Positions 55,201 through 64,000 of a DNA stretch of 64,000 nucleotides are shown here, piece after piece. Position numbers and translations under genes: made by a program. The notes under the pieces were generated by a model, which did not search any database, was not told the origin of the DNA, and was given only the letters and a program-made list of their open reading frames with translations. Numbering within the stretch: the stretch's first letter is position 1; every line of letters starts with the position of its first letter. Origin of the DNA: Ancylostoma caninum (Eukaryota; Nematoda; Chromadorea; Rhabditida; Ancylostomatidae); assembly GCA_037903475.1 (NCBI GenBank), contig JBAJFG010000071.1, forward strand, positions 1,486,001-1,550,000, read 5' to 3'.

Positions 55201-58200
55201 GCTAAAGAAGCTGAAAAAGAAGCTGCAAAGAAAAACAAAAGTAAGACGCTATCCCATTCTAAGGATGTTTGCGGGATTACTGTATTTCCCCTCCCCACAT
55301 TTAACCTTCCTCATAATCGCCTAAGGCGCTCAGACGTTAGTTCGCCTAAGGTGCTCAGTGCGCATTAGTATATCATCCAATGAATGCTTGCTTAATCTCC
55401 TAGCCACTCGTGTCTGCATCCGCATCATCCGGGACTCCTTGAGTGGGCTGAGCTGCCCAACAATGTGCAGGTGGCAGCAGACAATTAGTGAGAAAGTGCG
55501 CGCAGTGCAATCATTGTGTAAATAAGCAGAGCTAATATGGGATTTAAGGATGATTGCATCGCTCGCAAGATACTCGAGGTCATTAGCAGAGCTCGCCAGG
55601 GCCAAGGTGTCGGAAGAGCTCGTGCTCACTGCCCCTGAGCTGCTGCTCTCGCGGATATCGCCTCTGAGAACACACTTAATCGACATCATAATATTGTGTC
55701 AGACAAAGGAGCTGCCGCTGGAGGTCATCGGAGCCTCATCCGCGTGCGAGACAACATCCTCCGCTTCTCGGACCTCCTCGGCTCGCCCGCTAACTCGCTG
55801 CCGATGCAGATGTCGCTATTATAACGACATAATAATTGACGATACGCAAGCAATACGTGGGTTCCTTTGTTCTGATTGTGTGAAACTGATGGAAGAGGCG
55901 GTTGTCGGTCGCGCAGCCGTAAACTAGTAATTCATGGTTGCCATTCATGAAGCAGAGCTATCCATAATTACACAAGCTCTTTCCAATTCCCAAGGTATTG
56001 CGTTCTGGAGAGGATGATGTTTGCTATTTAATCGTTTTCTACTTTTTGATGCTGCTAAGTAATTATTTATTACTAATTAGTGTCGTGTATTTGTAATCTG
56101 TTCAATCCATACCCTTTTACTCTTTAAACAGCTGCATCAGATATTAGGTTGTTCCTTTGCACTAAAATTTGCACTTTTTTCAAACAACAATTATTATTCA
56201 TGGATGGAACCCCGGGTCCGCCAATTTTTATTGTTGAGAAGTAGTAGGATATGCTGAAAGAATTTCAATTCAAGAGCAAGGAAATCTTAATCGAAAAACA
56301 AATGTTTGTGCAAGACTCTCGGGCCAACCTAATAGAGAAAAGGGGTGTCAGCTAGGAGTGCAGCTTCTTGTTATAGCCCACATATAATTTTGTACGCTAG
56401 GGCAAATCAAAGCGTGACCGCGAAGAGAGCGCGGCTATGAGTGACCCATGGGAAACCCCGGTGTAAGAGAAACGAGCCAGAGGTATTCTTGGACTGTATT
56501 TCATCTGTTTTCCCCATTGGTCCGGATCCGTCCGATACCCCGTCCTCCCTCATGAAGCCATCAAGGACCCATTTTCTGATTTTTTTTTCTCTGCCTGTTA
56601 GAGTTCGTTATTACTGTGGCGTTAGAATAATAAAGCGCATTGTTTTTTTCGTGTTCAAGCGTTCGGTAAATCTTAGAGGCGATTGGTTTACTTGACATTT
56701 TGTTTGCCCTAGGTTCTATCAAATCACAGTTTCAGTTCTACCACTTCTAGGACATAGAATCCCTTCCAGGCAGCATTGATATGAAGATGCTCCACTCTTT
56801 CGGAAACTATTTATGAAATGGATAGATGGTGCTGGTAGACTATACTAATGGTATACTATTTATGAATTACTATTTAAGAATTAGAGTACGTAACATACAT
56901 AGTAGTCTATATGTGACAAATTTAGGTGAAGACAGCAGCAGATATCTTAGATTAAGATGAAAGCAGGAAATGTGAGACATGTAAGCATCTCTCAAGAGGT
57001 CAATCTCCAGAAAACACACAATTTCGTCGTTATTTACAGTCAGACGAGCGGGGCTTCTCCGATTTCGCCGGCCTCGTTTGAGATGGAGCTTCTCCCAGTC
57101 GACGATAACAAGATAATTACAGGAGCTGGCCGTTCCAAACGACGATAATCGCGCGAATCAGCGAAATTGCGTGTGTCATCGTCCTCTTTGATCTCCCCCA
57201 CGTGCCGCGACCTCATCCAAGAGGCTTCTCGGGAACAGTCACCACACTGCTGGGATTAGCGCGTCAGGGGTTATTCTGTAAGCTTGTTTTGGTGGTTGGA
57301 TAGCTGAGCACACATGTCAGCAGCACGTTGCACAGGTGTCGAGCCGTGTCGACAGCTGAGAAACGGATCGAATTACGCTCTGCACGTACCAGTTCGCAGC
57401 TATCTAATCACTGACGTGCGAACTTGTATTCTCTGACAAATCTATGCGAAGCTCCGAAACCTTGAAGGCAAGGTCCAGGCAAAATTCCATCTCCCGAATT
57501 TCTGTTGGATTCGTAGCCCACGGCGACGCCTTAAACGAAAAATATAGAAAAATTCCTGAAAAGGTCCCACAACAAACGCTTTCCATCGCACAATTTCGGT
57601 AGGGCGTTTGTGGGTTTGCGGCGTCTGTGCTTTCAAATGACGTTACACGGAGTGCCCTACATGCTGTCTATTGTGGCATCGTAGGAAAATACTGAGAGGA
57701 CCGGTGGTCCGCCTGATGGGGTGAGGAAGGTTTCACGAAGTGTCCGTTAGGCTGTATGTATCTGAGTGTCTATCGTTGTTCACTATGCACGCGCGCTCCC
57801 TTTGTCGGTTGGAGCGCGTTTTGTCACGGCTACAGTAATCCTCGGACGGTTTGTCCCATATCAAGCGATAGAGCTTATACCGAGATCTCAAACTTTCCAA
57901 CATGCTACACATATGGTTTGGATTCCAGAGAGTAAAAAACCTGAGTGGGCAAGATTTTGACCGGGCCTTGCCTGTTTCACAGAAGGTGTTTCACAGTTTC
58001 CCATACGAAACATTGAGTTTAACTAACCTTTCGTTTACTCGTTTTATTTCTGCACATTTCATCATGTTGTTGGAAAGGATTTTGCATTAAATCTGAAAAA
58101 AAAACTTAAATTTCATTAGGATCTGGGGAAGAAATTATAAAGATTCTTATCGAACGCATTATTTAAAGTTTGCTGTTAGAGTCCATCGTCTGCTGTGATT

Positions 58201-59242
58201 TGTCTGGAAACAACTCAGCTGCAACTCAAGTAACTCATAGCTTAATGCGCGCTCGTGAAGCAAAGATTTCCCGACATCCTCTCGGGAGATTTCATTACTG
58301 AAACAGAATGTGCTAAAAGCGTACCAAACTGAGCAAAATTCCAGATTTTCACAAAAAGAAGTTTTGTAGAAAACACCCCGCGACGACTTTTTGACAAGAG
58401 AATTTTGTCTTTGGATCTTATTGTTAGATGCTTCAAGAACAACCCAGTGTCACATTTTCGTACTACTATTGTCGCTTTGTGAACATCAACTATTATCTAG
58501 AATATTAATTTTTAGATTTGTACTTCCTCGCACACTGGCTCTCAGTTTCGAACCCATTCCGAGCAGTCGAAAAGACATTGCAATCCACTTCGTAAGCTCG
58601 TTATTTTATGAGATGCCTAGATAGAGGTGCAGAGGTTTAAAAACCTCCCAGGTTTTTTCGAAAGTGCATTCTGTTCAAGTAAGAAGTGCAGTTGTTGGAT
58701 TGTTGTTGCTGCTAAGCTTGAAAGTGCATCTCAAGGTGACGTGTGTGGCTAGGGTGCAGTTGATAGGCACGTTTTAAAAACATGGGATTTCCACGCATTT
58801 TACACGCGTTTTTGAAGACAATACTTTTTCGATATATGTGATATATCATCGTTCTCAAGAATGGTGAGTGCTCTACGTAGATGCAAAACCAGCGATTTAC
58901 TTGAAGCATTATCGTATTCTTCACCATGTTGAATGGGAGGCTGACCTACAGTGACCTGGCAGTGCTCACTACAACCATATTAAGGTTGAGCTGCGCAGTT
59001 TACGGAATTTATGCGAAATCACATCCCGACGATAGTAAACCTAAATTGTAAAAAAAACCTAAACCTAAACTCCGGCTTTTCAATCGAATGAATATTGTTT
59101 TGTGCTCTTCGAATAAAACTGCAGTAAACCACAACAACGATTGTCATATTTTATCCGGGAGCACGACACAAAATACTCATCATGTAGAACTATCAACAAT
59201 GAGATCACAGATAGTATATAATGGAACGCCTTCACTGCTTAG
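52298..59242. other. intergenic region between the two BH3 genes; GC-rich islands
   Basis: No exon chain was recognised. Islands of higher complexity and G+C stand out from AT-rich surroundings at about 53400-53820 (TTAATTAGC, CTAATTGAC, CACGTG), 55370-55930, 57040-57420 (GATAATTACAGG, CACGTG) and 57600-57850. The 55.4-kb and 57.0-kb islands are open in places (for example 55330-55689 minus; 56957-57148 plus after TTATTTACAG), so a missed small exon cannot be excluded. In C. elegans, cell-specific control of egl-1 uses distant elements, some downstream of the gene, which makes these islands good candidates. Confidence 0.45.
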
Positions 59243-60525
59243 TTAAAAGCCCAGAGATCGGATGAAACCATATGTCCAGGACGAATTCTGCAAAAAAAAC
59301 TTGTATTTATCAGCCAATTCATGCGAAATTCGATGACAAGCTCTGAACAGAAGAAAAGATTTGAAGTGAAAACAAACCTTTGAGTGTTCGGAAACTATGA
59401 CGAACTCTTTTTCGAAGGAATCACACAGGCGCAGAAGGCGTCGAGCGATCTTTTTGGAAAGAAAGGCAGACGAATGCAGAGCTGATCCTGAATTAGTATT
59501 TGAATACATACTTGCACAACAATGTAGCACAATCTGCTCACTTCAGTGGTCACTCAACGATGGGATCGATGCGCATAGAGGCGATTTGTGACGAATTTCT
59601 TAAATACCATTCAGAACTACAAGAAAAGTTTTTTTTCGTGTTTCGGCACATAGTGAAATGTTGTTTCCAGATAAGGGATTGTTGGGTATTTCTTCAGGGA
59701 AATATAAATAGAAATGTGACAGGAGAACCGACAATGTATTTCAACTCTCTTTAAAGAAGCGCTGTAGTGGCCGTAAAGCAGCACATAGTCATTGCTTTCT
59801 TCCATCATGAAGCAAAAATTATAAATACATAGTGCTATGGAATTACCCTCCGAGATTAAATGTATAATTAATAGGAAGTCGGGAAAATTTACCATATATT
59901 TGTTCATATTTAAACAGAGAAATTTTCTTTTTGGTCAATTATACAACTCGCTTTCGACTGTACAGCGCACTAAAAGAACAGCTAAAGCCACTTCCATATC
60001 TTTGAATACGAAGACTTCGTTGGAAATCCACCCAAATATTCTACCGTTCTATTAACAACCTAGTGCACTAAAAGCAAGTCAAAGGAAGGAGGATGATAGT
60101 AAGCCCATTTTAAACATGCGTTTTATGAAGAATAACCCACAACTGAGGTAAGTACAGAATCTTTCAGCAAAAAATGGGCAGAAAAAAAACTGCTCAGTAC
60201 AATGAAATGAAATGAGCCAATGGATCTCTGGTGTTGAGGACTAGGAACAATTTTAGTTTGAATAAAATTATGCGATGTTTTCTTAAGCTGGTTACGGGCA
60301 CAACAACAAACGACATTAAGAAAGAAGACCGCAACACTTACCACTATCAAAGTCAGACTCAGACGAAGGAAACGGAGACGAAAAGCATAGCTTTCGATTA
60401 ACGCGAAGACTGTTTCCGGAATGTGGTAGGAACGGCTTTGAGAAGCATGGCGATTCGAACGATGATGACGGCTGCAGGCCATCGCAGGGCGAGTTGTAGC
60501 CACTGTCACTTGGGATGACGAGCAT
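59243..60525 (-). CDS. egl-1-like: BH3-only cell-death activator, EGL-1-like (gene B)
   Basis: Minus-strand exons 60525-60342, 59487-59378 and 59287-59243 join in phases 1 and 0 to give 112 residues ending in TAA. Residues 75-90 read I-A-R-R-L-L-R-L-C-D-S-F-E-K-E-F, almost the same BH3 helix as gene A. Residues 7-16 (D-S-G-Y-N-S-P-C-D-G) match gene A at identical positions. The end is N-S-S-W-T-Y-G-F-I-R-S-L-G-F, short and hydrophobic as in gene A. Splice sites are good: GTAAGT donor, TACTAATTCAG and TTTTTTTTGCAG acceptors, with a weaker GTTTGT donor after exon 2. GATTCAG directly precedes the ATG, again suggesting leader addition at the start codon. The first intron is 854 nt. It is a paralogue of gene A; C. 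elegans also has two such genes, egl-1 and ced-13, but which matches which is unclear. Confidence 0.8.
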
Positions 60526-60659
60526 CTGAATCACATCACTAATGGGAAAAATGTAAACAAAAACACAATAAAACGCACAGTTCTGAACAAAACGGGGATC
60601 CCTATTGATTTGTCAAATATTATACGTGATCTGCACGAAGCTCTCGATAGTTAGCAAAG

Positions 60660-60850
60660 ATTGAGTAACCAAGTAGATCGATGGAGGACTACGTGTGTAA
60701 ACAGAACGGGTGAACGATCGTCGTCACCTGGGCGACGATCGCTGAGAATGGGCTGGTCCGGCCTGCAGCCCACGCCTCATCCTTCCGCTGACACGGCCAC
60801 GCCCATTACCGTATGCTGCTCCAAGCGAACGGCTCATCGGGAGTGACACA
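60660..60850 (-). promoter_or_regulatory. GC-rich upstream block of BH3 gene B with palindrome around an E-box
   Basis: CGATCGTCG (60715-60723) and CGACGATCG (60733-60741) are exact inverted copies flanking TCACCTGGG. The central CACCTG is the E-box type bound by Snail-family zinc fingers and some bHLH dimers; in C. elegans, Snail-type CES-1 and the HLH-2/HLH-3 dimer act on egl-1. The block lies 190-215 bp upstream of the gene B start codon in otherwise AT-rich DNA. The short open frame through it (60661-60846) is unassigned. A poly-C run follows at about 60889. Confidence 0.5.
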
Positions 60851-60899
60851 GCCAGTAAGATAGCCACAGCAGCCCTAAGCCCTAAACCCCCCCCCCCCA

Positions 60900-61643
60900 C
60901 TTGAAATAATGTAGAATACGGAATATGAGCTCTGATACTGACACTTTCATCACTGCGTTAACGAAGTATTATATCGACGAAACGTTTGGGGTGCTAATAG
61001 TGACAGCCCAATCCAGGGGATACGTTTTTTCCTAATCAATGACACTCCTCCTTCTTCCATACAAACAACCAATGCTTTCCTTGGAGAGTTCGGCTCGCTG
61101 TACGTCAAAATGGCCACCCATCCACATTATAGTGATGTCCAACTTTTTGACCTTTTCCTCACTCTAAGGAGTGATCGGTCCACGAAAGCAAAAAATATTT
61201 CGGTAGTGGCAAGCCTTGGCTAGAAGGAAATGTCTCGAAGGAGATGCAAATCCAAATCTCCCTTAATTTGGTTACTTTTGGTTCGGTTTAAAACTTAAGT
61301 TTGCTTACTTAAGTTCGAGGGTATTTCGTAGAGTCGATTTTTTCACGGGTGTGGCCTAGTGGCAAAAGAACTTTTCACCGAGTGTATTACATGGATTTTG
61401 GTGCACATTGAAAAGGCGATAATCCTTGTACAACATGCAGAAGAAAATTCTGCAATTTCGTCGTTTTCCAAATTTTTTAGAAATCGGAAAGTGACAGAAA
61501 GTGATAAAGTCATAATCAGTAGACGCGCTATGGAACGTTCTTCAAAATGAACAGGAACGCATCTCCAAAGTCTTAAGACGGTTGAGAAGTGAAATCATGA
61601 AGACAACGGGCATTCATAATTCCTCAATTTAATATATGTGCAC
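60900..61643. other. no gene seen
   Basis: A 63-codon plus-strand frame (61359-61550) is unassigned. TGGCCTAGTGG at about 61353 resembles a tRNA A box, but no B box or acceptor stem follows. Confidence 0.4.
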
Positions 61644-61916
61644 CAGTGGTGGACGCAGAAAGTGGGTGGGACGGGGGGGGGGCGTGGGAAAAAAGTGGGG
61701 TCCTCGCCGTTTTGGGAACCCAGACGGAAAATCAAATTAATAAAAATATTAATTATATTAATAATTAATTAATAAAAATTATGTTAAAGATAATAATAAA
61801 AATAAACAATTAAAAATAAACTAATACAAGATTTTTGTTTGTGTTGCAAAGTAATTTCGAAAACTTGGCGACCCATTCTTGGGGGGGGGCCGCTCCCCAC
61901 CCTGCGTCCGCCACTG
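61644..61916. mobile_element. MITE family copy 2 (CAGTGGCGGACGCAG ends)
   Basis: Ends are CAGTGGTGGACGCAG (left) and, on the minus strand, CAGTGGCGGACGCAG (right). The body is the reverse complement of the 4970-5239 element, with an expanded AT-rich centre (ATTAATTAATA-type) and G runs inside both ends. No coding capacity. Confidence 0.8.
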
Positions 61917-62161
61917 ATGTGCACATTGAGTTTCCTCTCTTTGGACAAATACGCCCTTACCCATGTATTTTGTGTGGTGGCGCGACGTGGCCTGAGAGCC
62001 AACCCGATACACATACACCCGTGGCCGGTTCTCTTCAATTCCCTTCATCGTTCACTAGGGGAAGGTTTATGCTTGAAAATTATGACGGATTGACACTCTA
62101 GTAGAATGATGTTTCACTGCAGATCGAGAAATTCATTCGTGTAATTAGGGAGATCTCCAAC

Positions 62162-62319
62162 TTATATTAACCTTTTCCGGTTGAGCAGTACGTATTTAAA
62201 ACTGCCGTGTTTTTCTTTTGCAATCACAGCTTCAATTTGCGGCATGTCTTTAATTTTTTTCAGCATCATTTTCAAATCTTGCTGTGAGTTGTGTATCTGA
62301 ACATTATGATATTTCCGTA
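62162..62319 (-). CDS. possible terminal exon or gene relic, Lys-rich
   Basis: After a TATGTGCAG acceptor the minus strand reads K-Y-H-N-V-Q-I-H-N-S-Q-Q-D-L-K-M-M-L and continues with lysine-rich helix-like sequence to TAA at 62162. Composition is protein-like, but no family is recognised. Immediately upstream, another register reads S-A-K-P-Y-F-I-K-G-Q-E-S-I-F-F-H-E-P before a stop. The two overlap in a way that suggests a frameshifted relic rather than two exons. Confidence 0.3.
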
Positions 62320-62477
62320 CTGCACATAGTTCTGTGGCTCATGAAAGAAGATACTTTCTTGGCCTTTAATGAAATAGGGCTTCGCGCTAATCACTGGCTA
62401 AAAAGCATTACTGGCTTGGCTAATATTTTTGCAAAACGCGAGATTACCATTCTTGATTGAGAGATGTTACATGACAC

Positions 62478-62841
62478 ATGGTTCTCTTACCTTGCCAATT
62501 GTTGGATTTTTTCGAAGCCGAGAACAATCAGCAAATAATAAAAAGCGGCGAAATCGAAGTCACTGAGCAGCTGGAATTGTCGCAGCCATTGATGACTATG
62601 CATTTGGAAAATATTCTGGGTGTGATTCTGTTCTTGTTGCTATTGTTAGGTACGATATTTTGATTTCCCGTTTTCAAAGAGCAATATGACCTAGGGGTCG
62701 TCGCATTCTGGGCTCTCAGTTTTGGTGTTCCCTTTGCCCAAAATCTGTGTTACCCACGCAGGCGAATCAGGGGTGTGCGTTATTTTATTCTGCCATCATA
62801 CAGGTTACCGCGATTCAGGCAAATGGAGGAGGAGAAACTGA
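62478..62841 (+). CDS. possible 3' exons of a membrane protein
   Basis: An exon ending at 62649 (TTAG/GTACGA, phase 1) encodes S-G-E-I-E-V-T-E-Q-L-E-L-S-Q-P-L and then a strongly hydrophobic run, I-L-G-V-I-L-F-L-L-L-L-L-G. A last exon starting at 62804 (after CATCATACAG) or in-frame at 62762 (after CCCACGCAG) adds a short basic tail, Y-R-D-S-G-K-W-R-R-R-N, and TGA at 62839-62841. The acidic segment, single helix and basic tail suggest a membrane protein, with the end inside the cell. A faint likeness to the last helix of ionotropic glutamate-type receptors is noted but not claimed. The exon start is unknown; the ATG at 62478 is only one possibility. Confidence 0.4.
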
Positions 62842-63208
62842 GGGCTTTTGATCGCGTCAAAAATGGCCATTTTAGAAATTTGTGGTGGTATGAGCTGAGA
62901 AGTACTTTGAATGCTGGCCATGTCAAACGCTGCTATGACTTGGAGTGAGAACTCACCCTTAAGTGCAGCCCATGGACTCAATTTTAACTGATGTATTTAT
63001 TATAGTTCTCAAGTCTTACGATTCTAATAGTGATAGGTTCTTGTCCTGGAACACAAGCCATGGACTGTGGAAGGCAGCATGCTCACTCTGTGTAAGTACC
63101 TCTATCTAAACAGTCGATTTCCTTCTACCGACGTGGATGTAAGCTCCTCCTAAGGTTCTTCACTCGCTTAGCACCCCAAACACAGCAAATAAACGCAGAA
63201 TTCAAGTG
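62842..63208. other. no gene seen
   Basis: Short intergenic stretch between a plus-strand and a minus-strand candidate gene; both would end toward it. AATAAA-type signals occur near its right edge on the minus strand. Confidence 0.4.
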
Positions 63209-63637
63209 TTAATCGTTTATTGTTAATGTTGGTAAGCCACTGATATAATAGTATTCCCCTTCTTTGACGTTTATTCTTTCACTGCCGCTTTCTGAAATGG
63301 AGGGAATGTCAACGAAATTCACACCTCGATCAGAGGAAATGTAGTGGCAAACCTTGGAATGAGACCGCTTGGAGCACGGCTTCAAGATTTTAGTTATGGT
63401 TTCAATCAGTCCCTTGCTCTTTTCTTTCTTGTCCCGCTTCGTGTCTCTGGCTCTCCTCGACTTTCTCTTTCCTTTCTTCCGCACTTGTTCTTTGCTATTG
63501 GGTTGCCCCTTACTACGATTTGCCTCCGTGGAACCCGCCACTTGGGTGGCATTTGTTCGCTGGGTGGCATTTGTTCGCTCATTTGAAGGTCTTGATCTTG
63601 CGATGGGGGTTATCGTGGTGCTAGCTTGAGTATTCAT
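63209..63637 (-). CDS. hypothetical basic protein, 142 residues (or last exon)
   Basis: ATG at 63637, TAA at 63209. The ATG is preceded by GAC and a strong acceptor (TTTTTTTACAG), so this is either a leader-spliced single-exon gene or the final exon of a larger one. The product has a polar start with the tandem peptide R-T-N-A-T-Q twice, a dense basic cluster (R-K-K-G-K-R-K-S-R-R-A-R) that could act as a nuclear localisation signal, and an acidic end (I-N-V-K-E-G-E-Y-Y-Y-I-S-G). An AATAAA overlaps the stop codon. No family is recognised. The AT-richer upstream stretch (63641-63915) is also open and ends in the acceptor, so it is probably intron. Confidence 0.5.
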   Translation of the reverse strand: MNTQASTTITPIARSRPSNERTNATQRTNATQVAGSTEANRSKGQPNSKEQVRKKGKRKSRRARDTKRDKKEKSKGLIETITKILKPCSKRSHSKVCHYISSDRGVNFVDIPSISESGSERINVKEGEYYYISGLPTLTIND

Positions 63638-63640
63638 GTC

Positions 63641-64000
63641 CTGTAAAAAAATAAAATCAGTGCACACAAACGGGTAACATCCCTCTGCGAGGTTGAATTC
63701 GACGCGATTGCGAGTCTTATGGGCTCAGAAGTGTAACAGAAACTGTTTTGGATCAGCAAATAATTTGAGTGCCCCAAATTTGAAAATGCGTTGTTGTCTG
63801 TAGCGATTCCCAACCATGAATACTTCGCATAAATTTCGAGCAAACGTCGTTCAAAACCAAGGGATGTCAACACAAAGAATGCGCATAAAATGTGCACGAT
63901 GTATACTTGGTGCAAGCATGAGTTATTTCACGCACTCCACGCAGTTGTTTGGTGAACTTTTTCGAAAATGCTGAGTAAGGAATACGTGTATCTTAGAGTT
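63641..64000. other. window edge; no firm gene
   Basis: A minus-strand frame (63915-63634) has a hydrophobic start (V-Y-I-V-H-I-L-C-A-F-F-V-L) but no ATG, and it runs into the acceptor of the next exon. It is more likely intron than coding. Confidence 0.35.

Noticed and set aside
61345..61420. tRNA A-box-like TGGCCTAGTGG
   Set aside because: No B box, anticodon arm or acceptor stem could be drawn.

Overview
The window looks like chromosomal DNA of a nematode, most likely a strongylid (hookworm-type) worm. The reasons are genes split by both short (about 60-100 nt) and multi-kilobase introns, splice-acceptor sequences sitting directly before start codons (as expected for spliced-leader trans-splicing), protein families typical of worms, and abundant short inverted-repeat elements with decayed Tc1/mariner, LINE and Penelope-type sequences. 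The species assignment is inference. No rRNA, convincing tRNA, CRISPR array or bacterial-type operon is present. Long ORFs are rare because genes are in pieces, so gene models were built by joining exons whose splice phases agree.

Three genes can be rebuilt well. (1) A plus-strand gene from 18,604 to about 31,682 encodes a DSL-family Notch ligand of the LAG-2/APX-1/ARG-1 kind: signal peptide, MNNL domain, complete six-cysteine DSL domain, four EGF repeats, one membrane segment and a short Ser/Pro-rich tail. All ten exons through the membrane exon join in phase; only the tail is ambiguous. (2) A plus-strand gene at 51,046-51,496 encodes a 94-residue BH3-only cell-death activator like EGL-1. 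(3) A minus-strand gene at 60,525-59,243 encodes a 112-residue paralogue with the same three-exon structure and splice phases, the same N-terminal motif at the same residue numbers, and a near-identical BH3 helix. The two death-activator genes point toward each other across about 7.7 kb.

Layout: 1-18.5 kb holds MITEs, LINE fragments, a minisatellite and one possible small gene (8.2 kb). 18.5-31.7 kb is the DSL gene; its introns hold a GC-rich island, a perfect hairpin, an antisense Penelope-type reverse transcriptase relic and a deubiquitinase-box relic. 32.4-38.1 kb is a graveyard of Tc1/mariner-type elements. 38.7-50.7 kb is largely gene-free, with motif clusters, a bulged hairpin, microsatellites and GC-rich islands. 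50.7-60.9 kb is the BH3 gene pair, with five perfect TGACGTCA sites in 174 bp just downstream of the first gene, further GC-rich islands between the genes, and a GC-rich palindrome around an E-box upstream of the second. 61-64 kb has a second copy of the 4.97-kb MITE and fragments of up to three unassigned genes.

The two recognised systems are developmental: the DSL protein would signal to LIN-12/GLP-1-type receptors on neighbouring cells, and the BH3 proteins would bind a CED-9-type Bcl-2 protein to start the CED-4/CED-3 cascade. The most interesting object is the convergent pair of egl-1-like genes with its probable regulatory landscape.
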